Positions 13,343 to 19,518 of a DNA stretch of 19,518 nt are shown here, in pieces. How positions within the stretch are numbered: position 1 is the first letter of the stretch; every line of letters starts with the position of its first letter. The notes beneath the pieces were generated by a model, which was not told where the DNA came from, did not search any database, and saw only the letters and a list, made by a program, of their open reading frames with translations. Made by a program: the position numbers and the translations under genes. Source of the DNA: JAMXLO01 sp046735215 (GTDB lineage Bacteria > Pseudomonadota > Alphaproteobacteria > Acetobacterales > Acetobacteraceae); contig JBKPSV010000217.1 in assembly GCA_046735215.1 (NCBI GenBank), forward strand, positions 1 to 19,518, given 5' to 3'.

Positions 13343-14122
13343 ATGGATGTGGAGCCAGGCTTTGTCGATCTCGGCGTTCTGCCCTGCACCCTGGACCAGG
13401 GCATCGCATCCCGCGCAGCCATCGGCCTGCTGGTGCTGGCAACCGACCAGACGATGGAGCATGAGTTCCGGCAGCTGATCCGTCTTTCGGGTGTCGCGAC
13501 GTATGCAGCGCGACTGTTCAATGACGCGAACATAACCCCAGAAACCCTGCGTGCCATGCGCGACCGGATCGCGCCGGCGACGGAGCTGCTTCTCCCCTCG
13601 CTGCATTTGGACGTTGTCGCGTTCGGCTGCACCTCGGCCAGTATGGCGCTGGGCGAGGACGAAGTGTTCCGTCAGATTCACCGCGCGCGACCCGGCGTAT
13701 CATGTACAACCCCGGTAACCGCGGCCTTCGCTGCTTTCAGGGCACTGGGTGCACGACGCATCGGCGTGTTGACCCCGTACGCTCCCGGGGTCAATGCGGT
13801 GGTGCGCCACTACCTCGATAGCCATGGTGTCCAAGTCGCCGCGTTCGCGACATTCGACAAACGCGACGACCGCGAGGCCGCGCGAATTACCACTGATTCG
13901 ATCACTGCGGGCGTGGTGAGCCTCGCGCGGTCGGCGCGCCTCGATGCTGTATTCGTGTCGTGCACCAGTCTCCGCCTTGCCGAAACCGTCGCGGCGATCG
14001 AGGCGGAGGCCGGCGTGCCGGTCACGTCCAGCGACCACGCATTGGCCTGGCACTGCCTGCGCCTCGCAGGAGTGAATGACAAGGTTGCAGGCGCCGGATC
14101 GCTGTTTGGCTGCCTCACGTAA
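13343..14122 (+). CDS. Maleate isomerase / EutA-like protein (Asp/Glu racemase superfamily)
   Basis: A 259-aa protein of the Asp/Glu racemase superfamily, in the branch containing maleate cis-trans isomerase, arylmalonate decarboxylase and the ectoine-utilisation protein EutA. The two catalytic cysteines sit in AFGCTSASMALG (about residue 95) and VFVSCTSLRLAE (about residue 198). The other family blocks are RIGVLTPYAPGVNAVV and PVTSSDHALAWHCLRLAG. A perfect AGGAGG (13332-13337), overlapping the TAG stop of the DadA-like gene, lies 5 bases before ATG 13343, so translation is coupled. Pairing of a racemase/isomerase-type enzyme with a D-amino-acid dehydrogenase suggests amino-acid catabolism. 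The remaining ectoine-utilisation genes are not present, so I do not assign ectoine as substrate. Confidence 0.82.
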   Translation: MDVEPGFVDLGVLPCTLDQGIASRAAIGLLVLATDQTMEHEFRQLIRLSGVATYAARLFNDANITPETLRAMRDRIAPATELLLPSLHLDVVAFGCTSASMALGEDEVFRQIHRARPGVSCTTPVTAAFAAFRALGARRIGVLTPYAPGVNAVVRHYLDSHGVQVAAFATFDKRDDREAARITTDSITAGVVSLARSARLDAVFVSCTSLRLAETVAAIEAEAGVPVTSSDHALAWHCLRLAGVNDKVAGAGSLFGCLT

Positions 14123-14169
14123 CCTCGCAAACTTTGCTACGCCGGCGCCATCGCCCGCCGCAATCCTGG

Positions 14170-15045
14170 CTAGAACTTGACGCCGCCCATCGTCAGCCCC
14201 GCCACCATATAGCGACGCAGTCCGTAGTACACGGCGATCGGCGGCAACGCGTAGACCAGCGACATAGCCATCATGTAATTCCACGGCGCCTCGTCGCTGT
14301 CGAAGAACTGATCGATCGCGGCGGCAACAGTCCAGTTGCGCTCCGAGGTCAGCAGCAGGAACTGGTACTGATACTCGTTCCAGGCGACCAGCAGCGCAAA
14401 GGTGGCGACCGCAGCCAGCGCGGGCGTCATCAGCGGCAAATAGATCCGCAGATAGACCTGCAGCGGCGTCGCTCCGTCCACGCGCGCCGCTTCGTCAAGC
14501 TCCAGAGGGATCAGCTTGCCATACTGATGGCAGATCAGGATCGCGTACGGTGTGGCAAATGCCACTTCTGCCGCGATCACCGACCATAAGTTATCTGTCA
14601 ACCCATAGATGCTCATCAGCCGGGTGAATGGGATCGCCAGGAAAGATGCCGGCACAGCATAGGTGATCAGCGGCAGGTGCCCGAACAACCAGGCCTTGCG
14701 CAGCTTGATACGGCCCATGGCGAACGCCGCCAATGAACCAATGACGACGGTGATGACCATCGTCGCCAATCCCATATACACGCTGTTGCCGAACTGGTGC
14801 CAGAATCCCTCGAGGTAGCGATTCCCCTCTGTCAGCACAGCGGTGAAGCTTTCGAGGTTCGGCTCCGCCGGATACACCGCGCCGGTAAATTCGTCGCCGT
14901 CGTCGCTGAGCGCGATCAGCAGCAGATTGTACACCGGCAGCAGCGTCCAGACCGCGATGAACATGCCCAGGATCGCCGCGGCAATCTTTTCCAGCGAATA
15001 CCGTGACCGCCGGCGCACCTGGACGGAACCCATGGCCAGGCTCAC
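14170..15045 (-). CDS. Sugar-type ABC permease, MalG type (second pair)
   Basis: The last gene of the minus-strand importer operon, an inner-membrane MalG-type permease of 291 aa. Six hydrophobic segments are visible, starting with AAAILGMFIAVWTLLPVYNLLLIAL. The EAA loop reads LELDEAARVDGATPLQVY followed by IYLPLMTP, and the C-terminus is YGLRRYMVAGLTMGGVKF. The start chosen is GTG 15045, giving a GTGA overlap with the stop of the preceding permease; this copies the ATGA overlap in the sister pair. ATG 15033 is an alternative. The longer frame to 15255 is antisense-like noise within the preceding gene. Its close relative is the MalG-type gene at 16021-16908, with shared blocks such as GFWHQFGNS-type and DEAPWNYMMA. 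It is convergent with the EutA-like gene, 47 bases away. Confidence 0.92.
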   Translation of the reverse strand: MSLAMGSVQVRRRSRYSLEKIAAAILGMFIAVWTLLPVYNLLLIALSDDGDEFTGAVYPAEPNLESFTAVLTEGNRYLEGFWHQFGNSVYMGLATMVITVVIGSLAAFAMGRIKLRKAWLFGHLPLITYAVPASFLAIPFTRLMSIYGLTDNLWSVIAAEVAFATPYAILICHQYGKLIPLELDEAARVDGATPLQVYLRIYLPLMTPALAAVATFALLVAWNEYQYQFLLLTSERNWTVAAAIDQFFDSDEAPWNYMMAMSLVYALPPIAVYYGLRRYMVAGLTMGGVKF

Positions 15046-15959
15046 AACTGCACCTCGCTTGCCTGCAGTCGTCGCATCAGCAGCAAGGCCAGCGGGATCA
15101 GCACCGGCAGGGCCGACAGCATGGCTGCCAAGCCCATCGTCGGGTAGCCGTGGTCGAACGCGATCCGGTAGCCATAGGTGGCCAGCACCAGGGTGTGCAG
15201 CGCCGGCGCGCCGCTGGAGACCAGGTATGGAGCCATGAAGTCGCCAACCGTCCACAGCGTCGAGAGCAAGACGGAGACAAGGTAGAGATTGGCCAGCAGC
15301 GGAAAGGTCACGAACGCGAAGCGACGCAGGCCGCTGGCGCCATCAACCTCGGCCGCCTCATAGATTTCCTGCGGAATCGCCAGCCTTCCAGCCAGGAAAA
15401 CCAGGGTCCAGAACGGCAGCCACTTCCAGATATAGGCAAGGATGTTGATGCCCATCGCCAGCCAGTAGGAATTGAACCAGATCGGTCCATCGACCCCGAA
15501 CAGCATGTCCAGGGCGCTGTTGAGAAACCCGCCATACCCGATGAACATCCAGTGCAGCGAGATATAGGCAGACAGCGCCGGCAGCGCCCACGGCAGCATG
15601 AACAACACCAGCAGCGGTTTGATCCATCGCTCCTTGCGCAGAAAGAATCCGGACAGCAGGAAGGCGACGAACATCTTCAGGTTCACGCCGACGCCGGCGA
15701 GCAGCAGGGTGTTGATGACAGTGATCTTGTATCGCGGATCGTCGAAAAGTTTGGCGTACAGCGAAGGATCGCTGCCCAGCCACAACCCATAGACGATCGG
15801 GTAGGCAACGAAGGCGAGAAACACCACGCCGTAGGGAATGAAGAACGCGATTGCCCACGTAACGTCGGAGCTTCGCAGCCCGCGCCGCCAGGGTGGGCGC
15901 CAAGAGCGCGTGACGACCGGACCCCGAGCGAGCGACAGTGCCTGGTGTGTGGCGCTCAT
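15042..15959 (-). CDS. Sugar-type ABC permease, MalF type (second pair)
   Basis: A 305-aa MalF-type inner-membrane permease. Its EAA loop is PQEIYEAAEVDGASGLRRFA followed by TFPLLAN. It is exactly as long as the MalF-type protein at 16905-17822 and aligns to it without an obvious gap: both share GVNLKMF, SGFF, LPWA, AYIWK, LPFWT and the end block SALPVLIPL with MRRL. In place of the family's GGGPA motif this copy has SSGAPA. The start is ATG 15959 with GGGAG a few bases upstream; a 7-bp hairpin (15971-15990) sits immediately before that ribosome site. The gap to the previous permease gene is 61 bases, larger than any other gap in the operon. Substrate is unknown. Confidence 0.92.
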   Translation of the reverse strand: MSATHQALSLARGPVVTRSWRPPWRRGLRSSDVTWAIAFFIPYGVVFLAFVAYPIVYGLWLGSDPSLYAKLFDDPRYKITVINTLLLAGVGVNLKMFVAFLLSGFFLRKERWIKPLLVLFMLPWALPALSAYISLHWMFIGYGGFLNSALDMLFGVDGPIWFNSYWLAMGINILAYIWKWLPFWTLVFLAGRLAIPQEIYEAAEVDGASGLRRFAFVTFPLLANLYLVSVLLSTLWTVGDFMAPYLVSSGAPALHTLVLATYGYRIAFDHGYPTMGLAAMLSALPVLIPLALLLMRRLQASEVQL

Positions 15960-15970
15960 CGACTCCCGGA

Positions 15971-15990
15971 AGAGGCGATGCGCCGCCTCT
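15971..15990 (-). promoter_or_regulatory. Hairpin at the junction of the two permease pairs
   Basis: A perfect 7-bp stem AGAGGCG (15971-15977) / CGCCTCT (15984-15990) with a 6-base loop lies in the 61-bp gap between the two permease pairs, about 12 bases ahead of ATG 15959 in the transcript. It may set the relative expression of the second pair by mRNA processing, pausing or covering the ribosome site. It lacks a T-run, so full termination is unlikely. Confidence 0.4.
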
Positions 15991-16020
15991 CCACTGACAT
16001 CATCGGGAAGAGGAGCATCC

Positions 16021-16908
16021 CTACCCTTTCACGCCTCCCATCGTCAGGCCGGCCGCCATGTATCGACGGAGGCCGTAGTACAGGATGATCGGCGGCAGCG
16101 CGTAGATGATCGCGGTTGCCATCATGTAGTTCCAGGGCGACTCGTCGCTATTGAGGAATTGCGCCAGTGCGACCGCCACCGTCATGCTCTGGGGCGTGGA
16201 CAGCAGCAGGAAGTTGTACAGATACTCGTTCCACGCCAGCAGCAGCGCATAAGTCCCGACCGCAACCAGTGCCGGCGCCATCAGCGGCAGATAGATGCGG
16301 TAATAGATCTGCAGCGGGTTGGCCCCATCGATGCGCGCCGACTCGTCGAGCTCCATCGGTATCGACTTGCCGTACTGTGAGAAGATGAAGATCGCATAGG
16401 GCGTGGCGAAGGTGGTCAGCGCCAGAATCACCGATGAGAGGTGATTGCCAAGCCCGTAGATGTTCATGATCCGGTAGATCGGAATTGCCAGGAAGGATGC
16501 CGGGATCACATAGGTCATCAGGGCGGCGTTGGTCAGCATCCAGCCATTGCGCAGCCGCATGCGCCCCACCGTGAAGCTGGCGAGCGAGGCGATCCCCAAT
16601 GTCAGGACAGTGACCGACAGCCCGACGATAAAGCTGTTGCCGAACTGGTGCCAGAAGCGCTCCAGGTACCAGAAGTCCTGCGTGACCACGACTCGGAAGG
16701 CCTCCAGCGTCGGCTCCGCCAGCCAGACGGATCCGCCGAAAATGCCCTCATGGCTCTCCAGGGCGATCTTCCACATGTTGTAGAGCGGTGCGAGCGACCA
16801 GACTGCAAGGATGAAGCCGAGCACCAGACATGAGCCTTCCACCCCATAGCGATGCAGGCGGTAGAACAGCGGTGACCGTATCCGACGGCGGGGAACTGTC
16901 GCGCTCAT
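16021..16908 (-). CDS. Sugar-type ABC permease, MalG type (first pair)
   Basis: A 295-aa MalG-type inner-membrane permease, third gene of the operon. Its EAA loop reads MELDESARIDGANPLQIY followed by IYLPLMAP, and the C-terminus ends YGLRRYMAAGLTMGGVKG. ATG 16908 overlaps the stop of the preceding MalF-type gene (ATGA), giving translational coupling and a certain start; the longer frame reaching 17139 is spurious. It is strongly similar to the protein at 14170-15045: both contain RFWHQFGNS/GFWHQFGNS, VIPASFLAIP/AVPASFLAIP, the FATPYAI block and ESPWNYMMA/EAPWNYMMA. It should pair with the MalF-type product of 16905-17822. The ATPase that drives it is not in the window. Confidence 0.93.
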   Translation of the reverse strand: MSATVPRRRIRSPLFYRLHRYGVEGSCLVLGFILAVWSLAPLYNMWKIALESHEGIFGGSVWLAEPTLEAFRVVVTQDFWYLERFWHQFGNSFIVGLSVTVLTLGIASLASFTVGRMRLRNGWMLTNAALMTYVIPASFLAIPIYRIMNIYGLGNHLSSVILALTTFATPYAIFIFSQYGKSIPMELDESARIDGANPLQIYYRIYLPLMAPALVAVGTYALLLAWNEYLYNFLLLSTPQSMTVAVALAQFLNSDESPWNYMMATAIIYALPPIILYYGLRRYMAAGLTMGGVKG

Positions 16909-17822
16909 AGTTGACCCTCCGACGGACGCAACCTCCGCATCAAGATGATGACGAGCGGGATCAGCACCGGCAGGGCTGACATCACCGTCGCGACGCCGAG
17001 ATTGGGCAGTGCGACGGTGAAGGCGTAGCGGATGCCGAGTGTGGCCAGAACCTCGGTGGACATCGCCGGTCCGCCACCAGAGACGAAGAAGGTCGAATTG
17101 AAGTCCCCGAGAGCGAAGACCATGTCGAGCAGCACGCACACCAGATACAGATTCGCCATCAGCGGCAGCGTCACATGCGCGAACTTGCCTAGACGTGAGG
17201 CGCCATCGACGGCGGCGGCCTCATAGAGTTCCTGCGGCACGGCCATCCGGCCGGCGAGCAGGATCACAGTCCAGAACGGCAGGGTCTTCCAAATATAGGC
17301 GCCGATGTTGCTGGCAAGGCCAGTCCAATGTTCGTTCAGATAAACCGGCCCATCGATGCCGAACAGCTCGTAAAGGATGTTGTTCAGCATCCCCCACTGG
17401 CCGTTCAGGAACCAGTGGATCGACATATAGGCGGGCAAGGCTGGCGTAGCCCAGGGCAGGATGAAGATCACCATCAGGCTCTTGACCCACCATCCCTTGC
17501 GGAAGAAGAAGCCTGACAACATGAAGGCCAGGAACATCTTCAGGTTCACGCCGATCACTACGTACAGGATCGTGTTGAGGACGGCGGTCAGATAGCGCGG
17601 ATCGGAGTATAGCTCCTTGTAGAGGGCAATATCGCTGCCCATCCAGATCCCGAAGCCAATGGGATAGACAACGAAGAACAGGAAGATCGCAATGTATGGC
17701 AGGGCGAACGCCATCGCCCAGACATAGTCGGCGCCATGCACGCCGCCGAACCAGGCCTGTCGCCATGTACGTGGCGCCGCCAGGCCACGTCCAACCGCAA
17801 GTGCCTGTTGTGTTACGCTCAT
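16905..17822 (-). CDS. Sugar-type ABC permease, MalF type (first pair)
   Basis: A 305-aa MalF-type inner-membrane permease, second gene of the operon and 16 bases after the binding-protein stop. Hydrophobic segments begin at about residue 33 (WAMAFALPYIAIFLFFVVYPI). The EAA loop reads PQELYEAAAVDGASRLGKFA followed by TLPLMAN, and the canonical SGGGPAMSTEVLA motif is present, unlike in its paralog. It starts at ATG 17822 with GAGG upstream. The protein and its paralog at 15042-15959 have identical length and align end to end, evidence of a tandem duplication of the whole permease pair. Confidence 0.93.
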   Translation of the reverse strand: MSVTQQALAVGRGLAAPRTWRQAWFGGVHGADYVWAMAFALPYIAIFLFFVVYPIGFGIWMGSDIALYKELYSDPRYLTAVLNTILYVVIGVNLKMFLAFMLSGFFFRKGWWVKSLMVIFILPWATPALPAYMSIHWFLNGQWGMLNNILYELFGIDGPVYLNEHWTGLASNIGAYIWKTLPFWTVILLAGRMAVPQELYEAAAVDGASRLGKFAHVTLPLMANLYLVCVLLDMVFALGDFNSTFFVSGGGPAMSTEVLATLGIRYAFTVALPNLGVATVMSALPVLIPLVIILMRRLRPSEGQL

Positions 17823-17838
17823 GACCGCCTCGCCTGGA

Positions 17839-19215
17839 TTAGATCGTGATCTTCGCGAAGACTTCGTTTGCGCGCTTGAACGCTCTGTCGACTGCGTCCG
17901 CCACCTTCATGTTGTTCTTGATGACGTTCGCATGGGCCTGCCCCCAAACCTGCTCTGCCTCGAACTGACCCCACGCCGGCGAGTAGGCATTATAGAGCGG
18001 CAGGGTCGGATTCAGCACACCTTCCGTGATGTAGGGCAACAGGCAGGGCATATCGGTACTGGTCCAGAACGGATCGTCCTTCACAAGCTGCGGTATCGCC
18101 GGGAACCAGCGGCCCAGGCCAGCCTTCAGATTTTCGTTCATCACCTTCGGCTGCATGAAGTACTTCATGAAGTCCTTGGCAACCTCGACGTTCTTGGCGC
18201 CTTTGGGAATGTAGCCGCCGCCGGCGTTGACCTGCGCCTTCATCGGCGTGCCGTCGTTCTTGTTGGCCGGCGCCAGCACCTTCATCTGATTGTAAAAGGC
18301 TTCCTTGTTCTTGATCATTGCCAATTCAGTGGACAACGTCCCGTCGAAGTCCATCATGAACAGCTTCTCATGATAGCCGTTGTTGTCGTCGGCGTCGTTC
18401 CAGCTCAGTGCCTCCGGAGGGACGTATCCTTCCTTATAGAGGTTGGTCATGAACTCGACCGACTTGATGGCTGCCTCACGCACCTTCGGATCGTCGGTGT
18501 GCAACTTGCCATCCTGGGTGACGATCCCCTCGCCGCCGTTTGCAATCAGGAAATGCCGGAACACGTTGTTGCCGTCGTTCGGTCCGACTGTGGTGACCTG
18601 CAGGCCGCAGGCGTAGATCTTTCGCATGCCCTTCGAACGCAGTGGCGCCTGCGCTTGCTTGAGGTAGGTCCACACACCATCCCAGTTCTTGGGGATCTCT
18701 TCCATCTTGAGACCCGCCTTCTCGACCAGATCTCCCCAGATATGGAACGGCGTGGTGCCCTGCTTGATCGGGCATATGTAGTAGCTGCGCTTCTTGGTAG
18801 TCTTGTTATAGAAGGTTGAGCACAGCTTTGCTGTTTCCGACAGCTGCGATTCGTATGGCGCAACGACGTCAGAGACATCGACAATCTTGTCGTCCCACGC
18901 GTTCTGCGGAAGGATCGTCTCCGGCGCGTCCATGAACACCAGGTCCGGGACGTCACCGCTGGTCAGTGCGGATATCGTCTTCTGGTTCAAGGCCATGAAC
19001 GGCATCAGGCTGTATTCCAGCTTGTTGCCGCTCTCCTTCATGTAGTCCTCGCAGACCTTGCGCATCGCGGCATCTTCTTGCGGGATGAACCCTTGCCCCG
19101 CCCAGTAGATCGCTGTTTTGGCTTGCGCATTGGCGATATACGGGCGCGCCAACGCCCCGGCCGCAGCCATGCCTAAGGCTCCGCCAATAGCAGTGCGACG
19201 GCTCATCTTGGCCAT
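17839..19215 (-). CDS. Tat-exported ABC transporter substrate-binding protein, family 1
   Basis: A 458-aa extracellular solute-binding protein of the sugar-type family 1, first gene of the minus-strand operon. From ATG 19215 it begins MAKMSRRTAIGGALGMAAAG, a twin-arginine signal (SRRTAIGG) with a hydrophobic stretch and probable cleavage after ANA-QA near residue 31, so export is by the Tat route. ATG 19206 is also possible; the longer frame to 19326 adds non-signal residues. An AGGGAG purine tract precedes the start. Mature features are SGDVPDLVFMDAPETILPQN, the mid-protein ANGGEGIV block, and GAKNVEVAKDFMKYFMQP, typical of the family. It is the only binding protein for two permease pairs. 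Its ligand cannot be read from sequence; the neighbouring amino-acid enzymes make a non-sugar ligand possible. Confidence 0.93.
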   Translation of the reverse strand: MAKMSRRTAIGGALGMAAAGALARPYIANAQAKTAIYWAGQGFIPQEDAAMRKVCEDYMKESGNKLEYSLMPFMALNQKTISALTSGDVPDLVFMDAPETILPQNAWDDKIVDVSDVVAPYESQLSETAKLCSTFYNKTTKKRSYYICPIKQGTTPFHIWGDLVEKAGLKMEEIPKNWDGVWTYLKQAQAPLRSKGMRKIYACGLQVTTVGPNDGNNVFRHFLIANGGEGIVTQDGKLHTDDPKVREAAIKSVEFMTNLYKEGYVPPEALSWNDADDNNGYHEKLFMMDFDGTLSTELAMIKNKEAFYNQMKVLAPANKNDGTPMKAQVNAGGGYIPKGAKNVEVAKDFMKYFMQPKVMNENLKAGLGRWFPAIPQLVKDDPFWTSTDMPCLLPYITEGVLNPTLPLYNAYSPAWGQFEAEQVWGQAHANVIKNNMKVADAVDRAFKRANEVFAKITI

Positions 19216-19518
19216 GGCCGCTCTCCCTTCCCTGTCGACCGGTCGCTCATGCCGCCGGTTCCGTATGGTTGCCGTTGTAAGCGTGTTTGGGCCAAAGCTT
19301 ATGACAAAGCCCCCGAGCCCCGTCAAATGACCCTTCGGTCAAGCTGTTGCCGCTCGTCCCACGCGCGCGGCGCGCATCGGCCGCGCCAGCTGGTTCATGC
19401 CGATATGAAAAGGCTCCTACGAACTTGGTATCCCACTCACACGGCCGAGCTAAAAAGCCATTTGCCCCGTTATTCGGGCGTAAACGGTTTGACGCCTCCG
19501 CCCCGATGCGTCACGTCC
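19216..19518. promoter_or_regulatory. Upstream region of the duplicated-permease operon
   Basis: No gene was found between the binding-protein start and the window edge. The operon promoter must lie here or just beyond. GCGTAAACGGTTTGACGC at 19478-19495 is a near-palindrome (GCGT-AAAC against GCGT-C-AAAC on the other strand) of the kind bound by LacI-family regulators, a candidate operator. No clear -35/-10 pair and no ATPase gene are visible. Confidence 0.35.

Noticed and set aside
13332..14122. Idea that this locus is a full ectoine-utilisation cluster
   Set aside because: Only the EutA-like member is present. No EutB, EutC, EutD or EutE relatives are in the window and the superfamily is broad, so the substrate is left open.
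15003..16088. Plus-strand open frame of 361 codons rich in Gln, Arg and His
   Set aside because: A mirror of the MalF-type permease genes on the other strand; the composition is an artefact of complementary hydrophobic codons.
17821..18819. Plus-strand open frame of 332 codons
   Set aside because: Antisense to the Tat-exported binding protein. It looks plausible in length, but its composition is that of a mirrored coding frame and it has no ribosome site or domain.

Overview
The window is GC-rich DNA, densely coded on both strands. Gene families and style (many sugar-type ABC transporters, a CtrA-family regulator, an RpoH-like sigma factor, a Tat-exported binding protein) point to an alphaproteobacterium. 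Acetobacteraceae/Rhodospirillales or Rhizobiales would fit; this is inference from family resemblance, not a database match.

Layout. (1) 1-3294, plus strand: the 3' part of a sugar-type ABC importer operon, with binding protein (cut by the window edge), MalF-type permease, the wreck of a nitronate monooxygenase gene, and MalG-type permease. (2) 3295-4561: an AT-richer islet holding a minus-strand two-TM membrane protein gene broken by one in-frame TAA, and a short start-less reading frame. (3) 4562-8488: a minus-strand N,N-dimethylformamidase large-subunit-like gene, divergent from an orphan family-5 (peptide type) binding protein; the 156 bp between them carries an inverted repeat. (4) 8489-11772: a regulatory island of three regulators without a sensor kinase: a LuxR/NarL-type response regulator and a CtrA paralog, both lacking key receiver residues, then a convergent RpoH-like sigma factor with a changed RpoH box. 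A strong nested hairpin lies between the convergent genes. (5) 12113-14122, plus strand: a DadA-like FAD amino-acid dehydrogenase coupled to a maleate-isomerase/EutA-like (Asp/Glu racemase superfamily) enzyme. (6) 14170-19215, minus strand: a Tat-exported binding protein followed by two complete, paralogous MalF/MalG permease pairs in tandem.

How the genes may work together. The last operon and the dadA/eutA-like pair are convergent and 47 bp apart, so they may form a transport-plus-catabolism locus for an amino acid or amino-acid-like compound (inference). Neither sugar-type importer has an ATPase gene in the window. The first could have it upstream of the edge; the second must borrow one from elsewhere or have it beyond the right edge. 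The most unusual parts are the regulatory island with two degenerate receivers, and the importer with duplicated permease pairs served by one binding protein. I found no tRNA, rRNA, CRISPR array or intact insertion sequence.
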